From: Bacteroidota bacterium
Lineage (GTDB): Bacteria; Bacteroidota; Bacteroidia; 2-12-FULL-35-15
NCBI GenBank assembly: GCA_016707685.1
Contig: JADJHE010000007.1
Span: 62,001-126,000, forward strand
Length of the DNA stretch: 64,000 nt
Reading direction: 5' to 3'
Below, one piece after another: positions 44,392-53,819 of this stretch. Each line of letters opens with the position of its first letter. Positions within the stretch are counted from its first letter, which is position 1. A program made the position numbers and the translations under genes. The notes beneath the pieces were generated by a model. That model was given only the letters and a program-made list of their open reading frames with translations. It was not told the origin of the DNA and did no database searches.

Positions 44392-46116
44392 TTGATAGCT
44401 AGCTATAAAAAATATAGAATCCTCTTTTCTACATTGTACTTTGTACTTTGTGCTGGTAGTTCTTTTGCCCAAGAAAAAGAATCTACAGAAATTCACAAAA
44501 CAAAAAGTTCAGCGACTATTGGTGGAATAAACTACTATTTGCATACAGTTGAAAAAGGACAAACCCTTTTTGCAATTGCGAAGTTTTATAAAATTGAAGT
44601 AAATGATTTGGTAATTGAAAATCCTGAAGCAATTGATGGTTTAAAACCTGGCCAAGTTTTGAAAATTCCAATTCAAAAGAAAAAAATAGTTAAATCAGAA
44701 GTTGTAGATACCAGCAACTGCATTGTTCATGTTGTCGAAAAAGGACAGACCTTGTATTCAATCACCAAACAATACAATGTAACGGATGATGTATTGAAAA
44801 AATTAAATCCTGAATTGTTGAATGGATTAAAAACAGGACAAAAAATTTTAATTCCTTCTAATAAACCTAAGATTGAATCAACACCAGTTGTTGCAACTAC
44901 GAGCACAACAACTACTACTACTAATTTAAAAGAGGGTACAATCGTTACTCAAAACATTCAAAAAATAGAAGCAGCAGATCGTATATCAGCTTCATCTATT
45001 TATAAAGGAGAAATAAAAGAAGAGTACAATGTTGCTTTCTTTTTGCCTTTTCATGCTGATGAAGCCAATGCTATTGAGATGGAGTCGCTTCTTAAAGGCG
45101 AATCACAACTCCCAAATAAAACAAATGTAGCGCTACAGTTTTACGAAGGTGCATTGCTTGCTATCGATTCTCTTAAAAAGCTAAAGCTGAATGCAAAAAT
45201 ATTTGTGTTTGATGTTGATGATAGCGATTCGTTAAGCATTGTAACCTTGCTTAAGAAACCAGAATTATTGGCGATGGATTTGATTGTTGGTCCATTGTAT
45301 GGCTCTAGTTTTATGCCGGTAGCAAAATTTGCAAAGGAAAATGGAATTGCTATTGTTTCTCCGTTTACGCAAGTGAATAAAATTTTATTTGAAAATTCAT
45401 ATGTATGTAAAGTGTCTCCATCCATTACGTTACAGATTGAAAAAATGGCTGCTTATGTTGTGGATTCGTTTCAAACACAAAATATTGTTTTGGTTAATGG
45501 TGGTGGATTAGCAAAGGATATTTCTTTTTATAATTCATTCAAAAAAACAGCTAATGACTTGCTTGTTCAGCGCGGTGCATTAAAAGCGGATAGCATTCAC
45601 GAGGCAAAAGGGTTAGGAGGATTGCAGGCTATGTTGAGTACAACAAAAGTAAACGTGGTCGTTTTGCCTTCGAGTAATCAATCGTTTGTAACGGATTTTA
45701 TAAGTAAGTTATATTCGATGCGTGATAAGTATAAAATAGTACTGTTTGGCCTTCAGTCATGGATGAATTATGATAACCTAGACTTTGAATATTTAAATGG
45801 CACCTCGTTACACATACCTTCTAATCATTTTATTGATTATGATAATATTGTAACACAAAATTTTGTAAAGTCGTATCGTGATCGATTTAAAACGGAACCA
45901 GAATTGTATTCATTTCAAGGGTTTGACGTTACTTATTTCTTTTTAAATGCATTAAAACAAAATGGTTCAGGATTATTGAATAATCTGACTCAATTAAAAT
46001 ATACGGGTATAGAATCAAATTATGAATTTTCACAATTTCCCGTAGATAGTGGATTCGAAAATAAACATGTTTTTATTGTGAAGTACCAAGATTACAAATT
46101 AGTTAAAGCAAACTAA
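44392..46116 (+). CDS. PBP1-like and LysM domain protein, exported
   Basis: The start is uncertain: the frame is open into guaA, and TTG at 44392, 11 bases after the guaA stop, is the best candidate, giving about 574 residues. A hydrophobic export signal ends in SSFAQ. Two LysM domains follow, each with VEKGQTL and LKPGQ/LKTGQ elements (YYLHTVEKGQTLFAIAKFY and VVEKGQTLYSITKQY), then a Thr-rich linker. From about residue 220 (numbered from the TTG) a periplasmic-binding-protein fold of the receptor-ligand type is seen (FLPFHADEANAIE, LIVGPLYGSSFMPVAKFA, FQGFDVTYFF). It likely binds peptidoglycan and a small ligand or second protein in the periplasm; role unknown. Confidence 0.85.
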   Translation: MIASYKKYRILFSTLYFVLCAGSSFAQEKESTEIHKTKSSATIGGINYYLHTVEKGQTLFAIAKFYKIEVNDLVIENPEAIDGLKPGQVLKIPIQKKKIVKSEVVDTSNCIVHVVEKGQTLYSITKQYNVTDDVLKKLNPELLNGLKTGQKILIPSNKPKIESTPVVATTSTTTTTTNLKEGTIVTQNIQKIEAADRISASSIYKGEIKEEYNVAFFLPFHADEANAIEMESLLKGESQLPNKTNVALQFYEGALLAIDSLKKLKLNAKIFVFDVDDSDSLSIVTLLKKPELLAMDLIVGPLYGSSFMPVAKFAKENGIAIVSPFTQVNKILFENSYVCKVSPSITLQIEKMAAYVVDSFQTQNIVLVNGGGLAKDISFYNSFKKTANDLLVQRGALKADSIHEAKGLGGLQAMLSTTKVNVVVLPSSNQSFVTDFISKLYSMRDKYKIVLFGLQSWMNYDNLDFEYLNGTSLHIPSNHFIDYDNIVTQNFVKSYRDRFKTEPELYSFQGFDVTYFFLNALKQNGSGLLNNLTQLKYTGIESNYEFSQFPVDSGFENKHVFIVKYQDYKLVKAN

Positions 46117-46118
46117 TT

Positions 46119-47009
46119 ATGCCTACCAAAGAAGAAATTACTGAATGGTTTAAATCCTTACAAGATTCAATTTGCACTGCTTTAGAAGTCGAAGATGGAA
46201 AGGGTGTTTTTGTTGAAGATAATTGGGTTAGAGAAGAGGGTGGAGGCGGCCGAACGCGAATTATTCAAAATGGGAAAGTGATTGAAAAAGGGGGCGTTAA
46301 TTTCTCTGCCGTTTATGGCGATGTTCCTTCGTTTTTGCAAAATGACCATGGTTCTGAGGAATTAAAGAAACATACCTTTTATGCTACAGGCGTATCTATT
46401 GTAATACATCCTATTAGCCCCATGGTTCCTATTATTCACATGAATGTTCGCTATTTTGAAATGAGCAATGGCGTTTGGTGGTTTGGTGGCGGAATTGATT
46501 TAACTCCACATTATGTGAACGATATAGATGCTCATTTTTTTCACGCGCAACTTAAAAAGATATGTGATCTATATGATATTGCATATTACCCCGAATATAA
46601 AAAATGGGCAGACGATTATTTTTTTATTCCACACAGAAATGAAACAAGAGGTATTGGAGGCATCTTTTTTGACCGTTTAAATAAAAAAAGTAAAGAAGAA
46701 TTATTTTCTTTTGTACAAGGAGTTGGAAGTGCGTTTGCTCCCACCTATGTAGAACTATTGAACCGCAATAAAAATAAAACATATACCGAAGAAAATAAGC
46801 AATGGCAATTGATTCGAAGAGGTAGATACGTTGAATTTAACCTTGTATACGATAAAGGAACAAAGTTCGGCTTAGAAACCAATGGCAGAATAGAGTCCAT
46901 TCTAATGAGCCTACCACTTAATGCCAGTTGGCAATACAATCATATCCCTTCCTCAAACTCAGAGGAATTTCGCACTTTGTCTCTCTTAAAAAAAGGACTA
47001 AACTGGTAG
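46119..47009 (+). CDS. hemF: oxygen-dependent coproporphyrinogen III oxidase
   Basis: HemF decarboxylates coproporphyrinogen III to protoporphyrinogen IX using O2, so the organism can make haem aerobically. 296 residues, full length. Motifs: WVREEGGGGRTRIIQNG near residue 30, SPMVPIIHMNVRYFE, WWFGGGIDLTPHYV, and FIPHRNETRGIGGIFFD with the catalytic Arg/His region, ending RRGRYVEFNLVYDKGTKFG. It starts 2 bases after the LysM gene and so may share its transcript. Confidence 0.98.
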   Translation: MPTKEEITEWFKSLQDSICTALEVEDGKGVFVEDNWVREEGGGGRTRIIQNGKVIEKGGVNFSAVYGDVPSFLQNDHGSEELKKHTFYATGVSIVIHPISPMVPIIHMNVRYFEMSNGVWWFGGGIDLTPHYVNDIDAHFFHAQLKKICDLYDIAYYPEYKKWADDYFFIPHRNETRGIGGIFFDRLNKKSKEELFSFVQGVGSAFAPTYVELLNRNKNKTYTEENKQWQLIRRGRYVEFNLVYDKGTKFGLETNGRIESILMSLPLNASWQYNHIPSSNSEEFRTLSLLKKGLNW

Positions 47010-47351
47010 TGCTTATTTTTTCATTATTTAATGCAACTATACTTCCCCTTTTAGCATCTTACTATTAATAATCAGTTCTTTACAATATTTTTTTGCTGTT
47101 TTTTATCTAACATCTGGTGTTGTATGGAGATAAAAAGTACGATAAAAAGCGTTTAAATTCGTTGAGAAGGAATGTGATAAAGGTATCTGATTTGTTATAA
47201 TGGGAAGTAATTATTGTTTTTATACTCCTTATTATACTGAATAAGTTAAAAAAAATACTTAAACAGACTTCCAAGAATGATTGTTGTTTTGAGAATAATT
47301 AACTTGATCTTACTATATTTTTGATATGCTTCTTTTAATAATTTAATAGAA
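47010..47351. other. 342-base intergenic region, AT-rich, no gene seen
   Basis: No frame of note and no hairpin terminator after hemF. The only recognisable element is a TATTTTTG box at 47316-47323, described separately. Confidence 0.6.
47316..47323 (+). promoter_or_regulatory. putative -7 box (TATTTTTG) for the 1406-residue surface protein
   Basis: Exact TAnnTTTG 28 bases before the ATG; TTTTG at 47287-47291 is 24 bases further upstream, just outside the usual spacing. Confidence 0.4.
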
Positions 47352-50300
47352 ATGATGAAAACTACTACTACAAAAATTCTTTTGAGCATATTGACAATCG
47401 CATTGTCGATAGTAACTTTTAAAGGTTCACTAGCTCAAGAAAAACCCTTGTGGGCTATGCCTGGTATGGCTGAAATAAATAACCCGTATGGCATTTCTTC
47501 AAAAGTGTGGACGGAATACACGAACAAAACAAATTTGCTGTTAGAACAAGTAGATGAAAAAAGTTTTGTCAACTATGTTATTTTTTCTGCGGATGGAAGT
47601 CTTGCCGATAGAAAATATTTTACTACGTATGTGAAAAATAAAATTGCAAAAGATAAATCGGAACTAATTTATAAAGTAGGAAAAGGAACAGTCATTTCTG
47701 TTGAACAAGTAAATGCTTTTTATGCAGCATTACAGCCTAAATATGGTGTTTACTTTAATGAGTTTAAGAAGTATAGAGATATTATTGTTGCCGAAGAGCA
47801 ACAAAAAATGAGTAACCGTAGTCCTAATCCAATGCCATTTAACTGTGGTTCTCCTTGTACTAATCCGGGATTTGAATCAGGTACAGGTTTTTGGGATTAT
47901 TGGGGTGGTACAGCTTGTGCTAACTCAGCTGGTGATTTATGTAATTTAACTCCAGGTTTTGCTGCATCTGCACACGATTTAACAGCTGTAGCAGATGGTT
48001 TTGATGCAACTGTAGGTGGAACAATTCTGCCAATGGTTCCTCCAGGTGGAGGGAATAACGCAATGATGTTAGGCGATGGTCCTGTAACTGGTGGTAATGC
48101 ATCTCGTGCGGCTATTTCCTTTACTGTATCTGCAGCAAATGCAAATTTTACCTATAGATATGCCGTTGTATTACAAGATCCTCAAACAGGTCATACTGAT
48201 GATGAACGTCCATTTTTTCGTGTAAAAATTCGTGATGCAGGTGGTAACGTTGTACAGTGTGGTGATTATGAAGTATTGGCAAAGCCACCAATGACAGGGT
48301 TTACAGAGACCTCTTCTGGTAGCGGTATTTATTATCGAAATTGGACAACTGTTTTTATTCCATTGAGTTCATACATTGGTCAATGTGTTACTGTTGAGTT
48401 TACTGTTGCGGATTGTTCACAAGGCGGTCACTATGGTTATGCCTATATTGATGGTGATTGCGATCCATTACAAATTGTATCTTCTTCACCAGCTATTTGT
48501 GGAGGAAGTACAATTACATTAACGGCTCCTGCAGGTGGGGTCGGTTATGCATGGACAAATACTGCAGGTGGAACAACTGGAATCGTAGGTTCAACAACTG
48601 GGCAAACTGCTAATGTAAATCAAGCAGGTACTTACCAAGTACAAATTACAATGGTTTCAGGACCGGCATGTATTGTAACGTTAAATATTACCGTTGCATC
48701 TAATCCCGCCAATCCTGTAGCATCTTTTACAAACACTACTGTATGTGCAGGCACAGCGACTGCATTTACCGATACTTCAACCCCAACAGGTAGTATAACT
48801 GGTTGGTCTTGGGATTTTAATAATGATGGCACCTCAGATAGTAATGTCCAAAATCCATCTTTTACGTTTGCTGCTGCTGGTTCTTATCCTGTAACGCTTA
48901 CAATTACTATGGGACCTTGTACTGCAACTATAACTCAAAACGTGTCTGTTAACCCAACAACTCCTCCTGTAATAAATCCAGCTGGTCCATTTTGTATAAA
49001 TGCAGCTGCAGTAACTTTAACTGCAAATGTTGCTGGAGGTACTTGGTCAGGAAATGGAATAACAAATGGTGCGACTGGCGCATTTGATCCTTCATTGGCA
49101 ACTGTTGGAAATAATACGATTACTTATACTATAACTGGTGCTTGTGGTAGTTCTGATACAGAAGTTATTGTGGTAAATGCATTGCCTACTTCTGCTGCTG
49201 GTGCAGATATTACTATTTGTACAGGCAGTTCTGGAAATCTTGGTACACCTACTACTGCTGGTTATACCTATTCATGGAGCCCAACCACAGGTTTAAGTTC
49301 TTCAACTATTTCTAATCCTACAGTTACTCTTACAAATGTAACTGCAGCTCCTGTAACAACTACATATACAGTTACAACAACATCCAATGGATGTACGAGT
49401 ACAGATGTTGTAGACGTAATTGTAAATCCTTTGGCAATAGCAAATGCTGGTCCAGCACAAACAATTTGTGCTGGAACTGCAGCAACTTTAGCCGGTGCTG
49501 TTGGAGGAGCTGCAACAAGTGGTACTTGGGGTGGTGGTGCAGGAACGTTTACTCCTAATAACAATACGTTAAATGCTGTTTATACACCTAGTGCTGCTGA
49601 AGAAGCAGCAGGTTCAGTTACGTTAACATTAGTATCGAATGATCCCGCAGGACCTTGTCCTGTTGCTACATCAACCGTAACAATTACAATTAATCCAATT
49701 GCAACTATTGATGCAGGTGCAGATCAAACAACGTGTATTGGTGGTTCAATTACACTTGCCGGTATTATTGGTGGTGGAGCTACTAGTGGAACATGGAGTG
49801 GTGGAGCTGGAACTTTTGCTCCAAATGCTACTACTGCTAATGCAACCTATACTCCTTCTGCTGCAGAAGAGGCTGCGGGTACCGTTACTTTAACATTTAC
49901 CTCTGATGATCCAGCAGGACCATGTGCTTCTGTTAATGATCAAATGGTTATTACAATTACTCAATTACCTACTGTAGGCGCAGGTTTGGATCAGACAATT
50001 TGTAATGGTTCAACAGCTACACTTTCTGGTACTATTGGTGGTGCTGCAACATCTGCAACATGGACAGGTGGAACGGGTACATTTGCACCTAATAATGCTG
50101 CGTTGAACGCTGTTTATACACCAAGTGCTGCAGAGTTAGCTGCTGGAACAGTAACATTAACGTTGACAACTAATGATCCTAATGGTCCTTGTGTTGCAGT
50201 TACAGATCAAATGACAATTACAATTAATCCGGTTGCAACAATTGATGCTGGTATTGATCAAACAATTTGTATTGGAAGTACAGTTACATTAGCAGGAATC

Positions 50301-51572
50301 CCAGGTGGTTCAGCAACTAGTGGAACATGGAGTGGTGGAGCAGGAACATTTGCTCCCAACAATACTGCTGCCAATGCAGTTTATACTCCTTCTGCTGCAG
50401 AAGCTGCTGCAGGAACTGTAACATTAACTTTTACTTCTGACGATCCAATAGGCCCTTGTCCTTCGGTTACAGACCAAATGTTGATTACGATTAATGCATT
50501 ACCAACTGTAAATGCAGGAACAACTCAAGCAGTGTGTTCTGGTGCTTCAATTACATTAGGTGGTTCAGTTGGAGGTTCTGCTACATCAGGAACTTGGACA
50601 GGTGGTACTGGAACATTTGTGCCAAACAATACAACTTTAAATGCAGTGTACACTCCTAGTGCAGCTGAGTATGCCGCAGGTACAGTTACATTAACGTTAA
50701 CTACGAATGATCCTGCAGGACCATGTACTGCTGTGAGTGCAACTGTTACTCATAATTTCTTCCAAAATCCAGTTGTTAACTTTACAGTAGATGTTCCTCG
50801 TGGATGTCCTGTTCATTGTGTTCAATTTACAGATTTATCGGTAGTAGGTGGAGGTGATAATATTGCTTCTTGGTCATGGAACTTTGGAGATAATTCGCCA
50901 GTAGATGTTACTCAAAATCCAGCACATTGTTATTCGAATACTGGTTTTTATGATGTATCTCTTACAGCTACTTCAAACAATGGTTGTGCAACAACATTTA
51001 CTATTGCTCAAATGATTCAGGTATTTGCAATGCCTGTTGCTGAATTTACTTCTACACCTAATCCTGCTTCAGTTTTAGATCCTACAGTAACATTGATTAA
51101 TCAATCTTCATCGGATGTAAATTATTGGGATTGGACATTTGGAGATGGTGATACATTGAATAATACTGTTACACCAAATCCAATTCATATATATCCTAAT
51201 GTAGTATCTGGAAGTTATGATGCTATTTTAATTGTACATAATTCAGATGGTTGTTGGGATACAATCTCTCATCCAATTGTAATTGGACCAGAGTTTACAT
51301 TCTATATTCCAAATGCCTTTACACCGAATGGCGATAATGTAAATGACACATTCTTTGGTCAGGGAATTGGAATTGTAGAATACGACATTTGGATCTTTGA
51401 CCGTTGGGGTAATATGATTTTCCATGGAGATGATTTAAATGATACATGGGATGGAAAAGCAAACCAAGGAAGCGAAGTTGCCCAACAAGATGTTTATGTT
51501 TGGAAAGTGAAGTTGAAAGATGTGTTTGGTAAAAAACACAGTTATCTTGGAACTGTTACTCTTGTAAAATAA
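47352..51572 (+). CDS. large T9SS surface protein: PKD domains, five 89-residue repeats, gliding-motility-type C-terminus
   Basis: A 1406-residue exported protein with signal peptide 1-28 (GSLAQ). Residues about 35-160 contain a charged unnamed region; about 165-380 a jelly-roll-like domain beginning CTNPGFESGTGFWDYWGG. A PKD domain (WSWDFNNDGTSDSN) lies near residue 490. Residues 692-1136 are five 89-residue repeats. Two more PKD domains follow (WSWNFGDNSPVD; WDWTFGDGDTLN). The last ~85 residues are the gliding-motility-associated type B sorting domain (YIPNAFTPNGDNVNDTF, FDRWGNMIFHGDD). Expected to be exported by the type IX system as an adhesin or filament. It is a single unit with a terminator. 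Confidence 0.92.
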   Translation: MMKTTTTKILLSILTIALSIVTFKGSLAQEKPLWAMPGMAEINNPYGISSKVWTEYTNKTNLLLEQVDEKSFVNYVIFSADGSLADRKYFTTYVKNKIAKDKSELIYKVGKGTVISVEQVNAFYAALQPKYGVYFNEFKKYRDIIVAEEQQKMSNRSPNPMPFNCGSPCTNPGFESGTGFWDYWGGTACANSAGDLCNLTPGFAASAHDLTAVADGFDATVGGTILPMVPPGGGNNAMMLGDGPVTGGNASRAAISFTVSAANANFTYRYAVVLQDPQTGHTDDERPFFRVKIRDAGGNVVQCGDYEVLAKPPMTGFTETSSGSGIYYRNWTTVFIPLSSYIGQCVTVEFTVADCSQGGHYGYAYIDGDCDPLQIVSSSPAICGGSTITLTAPAGGVGYAWTNTAGGTTGIVGSTTGQTANVNQAGTYQVQITMVSGPACIVTLNITVASNPANPVASFTNTTVCAGTATAFTDTSTPTGSITGWSWDFNNDGTSDSNVQNPSFTFAAAGSYPVTLTITMGPCTATITQNVSVNPTTPPVINPAGPFCINAAAVTLTANVAGGTWSGNGITNGATGAFDPSLATVGNNTITYTITGACGSSDTEVIVVNALPTSAAGADITICTGSSGNLGTPTTAGYTYSWSPTTGLSSSTISNPTVTLTNVTAAPVTTTYTVTTTSNGCTSTDVVDVIVNPLAIANAGPAQTICAGTAATLAGAVGGAATSGTWGGGAGTFTPNNNTLNAVYTPSAAEEAAGSVTLTLVSNDPAGPCPVATSTVTITINPIATIDAGADQTTCIGGSITLAGIIGGGATSGTWSGGAGTFAPNATTANATYTPSAAEEAAGTVTLTFTSDDPAGPCASVNDQMVITITQLPTVGAGLDQTICNGSTATLSGTIGGAATSATWTGGTGTFAPNNAALNAVYTPSAAELAAGTVTLTLTTNDPNGPCVAVTDQMTITINPVATIDAGIDQTICIGSTVTLAGIPGGSATSGTWSGGAGTFAPNNTAANAVYTPSAAEAAAGTVTLTFTSDDPIGPCPSVTDQMLITINALPTVNAGTTQAVCSGASITLGGSVGGSATSGTWTGGTGTFVPNNTTLNAVYTPSAAEYAAGTVTLTLTTNDPAGPCTAVSATVTHNFFQNPVVNFTVDVPRGCPVHCVQFTDLSVVGGGDNIASWSWNFGDNSPVDVTQNPAHCYSNTGFYDVSLTATSNNGCATTFTIAQMIQVFAMPVAEFTSTPNPASVLDPTVTLINQSSSDVNYWDWTFGDGDTLNNTVTPNPIHIYPNVVSGSYDAILIVHNSDGCWDTISHPIVIGPEFTFYIPNAFTPNGDNVNDTFFGQGIGIVEYDIWIFDRWGNMIFHGDDLNDTWDGKANQGSEVAQQDVYVWKVKLKDVFGKKHSYLGTVTLVK
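49425..50759 (+). repeat. five tandem 267-bp coding repeats
   Basis: Five in-phase units of 89 codons within the surface protein. Core pattern: AG-x-x-QT-x-C-x-G, then ATSGTW(S/T)GG(A/T)GTF, then YTPSAAE-x-AAGTVTLT and NDP or DDP-x-GPC. Units 2 and 4 resemble each other (ATIDAG, TSDDP) and so do 3 and 5 (LPTV, TWTGGTGTF, TTNDP), which shows a 534-bp double unit that was duplicated. Confidence 0.9.
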
Positions 51573-51593
51573 GAAACAAAATAAAACGATATA

Positions 51594-51625
51594 AAAAACA
51601 CCATTCATTCGAATGGTGTTTTTTT
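51594..51625 (+). terminator. rho-independent terminator, bidirectional
   Basis: AAAAACACCATTC pairs perfectly with GAATGGTGTTTTT across ATTC and runs into seven T. It ends the surface protein gene and the convergent HhH gene. Confidence 0.93.
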
Positions 51626-51629
51626 GTTG

Positions 51630-53819
51630 CTAGAATTTAAATCGTATTTGCGCTTTTATTTCGGAGCGTGTATTTCCTTGGATTTCGGTGAGCGACCCTT
51701 CGCTTATTATTTTCTTATTGTCGTATACTGTTTGTGAGTAACGAACCCATACTTCAATGTTACGCGTGACGTTATAATCTAATAACACATAAAAACGAGA
51801 TCCTTTGTAATAATAGGCAGGAATTGAATAAGCCCCTGGCATATCGTTTTCATAAGCATACACTCTGCTGTTGTAATCATCTGTTTGGAACAAGGCGTAA
51901 CGTAGCGTTACCGAAAAAGGAACACCCAGTTTGCTATAGCTAATATCTTGATAAACAACATAGCCTTTTTGTGTTTTGTTGTTGTCAAGTTTATAATCAA
52001 TTAACTCCACTCTGTTTTTTAATTTCAACGAAGGCAAAATGCTGTAGGATAAGTTTAAGCGATAATTGGTTTGTTTTAAAGGCACAATAAAATCGATATC
52101 ATCTTCAATCGATGTGCTTTTAAATTTGTTTCGTGAGCGAACTCTAAAATAAACATCAAATTTTTTAGAAGGTGTATAATTGATTTGAGCTAAATAGTCG
52201 TTGCCTGTTGATGGAGCATTTACTTGGTATTTCAACCATGGAAATTCAAAGCGATCATAATATGCACTCAAACTTATTTTTTTGAACGGTTTTGCATTAA
52301 TTCCTACAAAAAAGCCTTTTTCATTGGCTGCCATTGTATTTTCCGCAAAACCATTGCTCAACATGTTCTGAAAGTTTTTCTGGTAATTGCGATAAAGCAT
52401 TGTTAATGATAAGCGAGGATCTAAACTCACAAATGCACCATTTAAAAAAGCCAATCCACCATTCTGACTCATGGATTGTTCACCAAAAAAGTTAAAATTT
52501 TTGTAAACAAAATTATAGTCGATTCCAATGTTCGCATTTTGACGTGATGAAAATTCGAACTTATTGTAAGTTGATAAAGCTCTTGTGTAATCGGTGCTTA
52601 ATTCATAGTTAACTCCTGTTACGCCTACCGTTAATCGTTTTCCCTTGTAGGAAATGTTTCCTCCATAAATGGTTTGTGTAATGGTGTGTTTGTCGGCAAT
52701 TTCTCCTAATGTTGAATGATAACCAGTTTCTTGTAAAGATGAGATAGTTGATATTTCACCAGTCTCCAATGTATCTGATACATTTGCATCCACTTGTTTA
52801 CGAGATACGAATGCTGTTGCTTCAAATCGTTTAATAGCAACTGTTGTTGCTGCACCTCTTAAAAATCGATTTTCATCAACCGAAGTGTATGGTCTTAATC
52901 CAATAGCCGATTTTTTTACATTCATCACATCTGCACTTTTGCCAAAAGCCAATCCACTCCACATGGTTAAGCCTTGTCCGAATGTAGCCTGATAGTCGCC
53001 AATAGCAATTGCTTTTACAAAACGAATGTTTTTTACAAATAAGTGTGCTGAATAAAAATCAAAACCTGATTGCTGTTGCGATTTATTTGCATTTAAACCT
53101 TGGTTATACCAATCATAGTTGAAGCGTTGATTTTTTTTGAATAATAATTCTCCTTGGTCTTTTTCAGCAGTTATTCCCCAGCTTACATTTGTTCCATAGT
53201 TGAATCGGTAGCGCAAATAGAGTTTATCGGGACTGCCGATGTATCTTGAGTTTTGACTGTTGAATAATGAAGCACTATCAATATCAGTAAAGCCAGTTTG
53301 TTGTTCGAGTATTCTTCCATAACGAAACAGGATTGTGTTTTGGCCGTTTTTGAACATTTCTTTTAATGTGAAATGAGAAGAATTAAAATTGTCGTTTACA
53401 CGAACGTAGGGTAAAATCTTTTGAATCGTTTGGAGGTCAAATCCAGCAATACCTTGTAATTCATAAATGGTAATTAATTTGCCATTTTTATCGATGTGTC
53501 GCAGTAAGTTGTTTATTTCAATATCACTTAATAATTGAAGTTCTTGTAGGTCGTCTCTGCTGGCTTTATTTAAGTTGATGGGATGTTCTTTGTAATAGTT
53601 AAGAGCATCTAAAAGGTTGGTATAATCGGCTTCTTCGTTTTCTGAATTTTCAGCAATGTTTTCGAGTTGTTGTTGGATTTGACTATCGTCTGTTTTTGGG
53701 ATAATGGTATCTTGTGAAAAAGCAAGTTCACTTGCTACTAGCAATAATACAAGCAAACTTGTAATACGAAGTGAAAAAAAATTATTGAGCGGAAGCATTT
53801 GATTTTTCTGCTTTAGCAA
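51630..53819 (-). CDS. ComEA-like helix-hairpin-helix protein fused to an outer-membrane barrel
   Basis: A 729-residue exported protein; the hydrophobic signal lies at about residues 18-36 (SELAFSQ), and an internal Met at residue 8 may be the true start. Residues about 70-140 carry helix-hairpin-helix elements (INLNKASRDDLQELQLLSD, then IYELQGIAGFDLQTIQKIL), as in ComEA-type DNA-binding proteins. The remaining ~580 residues alternate as barrel strands (LYLRYRFNYGTNVSWGIT, TLRYALFQTDDYNS) and end in EIKAQIRFKF with terminal Phe. It could bind or pull DNA at the outer membrane; that is inference. Its start overlaps the PorV-like gene by up to 38 bases, so the two are one unit. Confidence 0.82.
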   Translation of the reverse strand: MLKQKNQMLPLNNFFSLRITSLLVLLLVASELAFSQDTIIPKTDDSQIQQQLENIAENSENEEADYTNLLDALNYYKEHPINLNKASRDDLQELQLLSDIEINNLLRHIDKNGKLITIYELQGIAGFDLQTIQKILPYVRVNDNFNSSHFTLKEMFKNGQNTILFRYGRILEQQTGFTDIDSASLFNSQNSRYIGSPDKLYLRYRFNYGTNVSWGITAEKDQGELLFKKNQRFNYDWYNQGLNANKSQQQSGFDFYSAHLFVKNIRFVKAIAIGDYQATFGQGLTMWSGLAFGKSADVMNVKKSAIGLRPYTSVDENRFLRGAATTVAIKRFEATAFVSRKQVDANVSDTLETGEISTISSLQETGYHSTLGEIADKHTITQTIYGGNISYKGKRLTVGVTGVNYELSTDYTRALSTYNKFEFSSRQNANIGIDYNFVYKNFNFFGEQSMSQNGGLAFLNGAFVSLDPRLSLTMLYRNYQKNFQNMLSNGFAENTMAANEKGFFVGINAKPFKKISLSAYYDRFEFPWLKYQVNAPSTGNDYLAQINYTPSKKFDVYFRVRSRNKFKSTSIEDDIDFIVPLKQTNYRLNLSYSILPSLKLKNRVELIDYKLDNNKTQKGYVVYQDISYSKLGVPFSVTLRYALFQTDDYNSRVYAYENDMPGAYSIPAYYYKGSRFYVLLDYNVTRNIEVWVRYSQTVYDNKKIISEGSLTEIQGNTRSEIKAQIRFKF

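Noticed and set aside
47010..47351. small RNA or riboswitch in the longest gene-free gap
   Set aside because: No stable hairpin or terminator was found; only a promoter-like box.
49268..49564. 98-codon minus-strand frame in the repeat region
   Set aside because: Produced by the biased composition of the coding repeats; no independent start context or family match.
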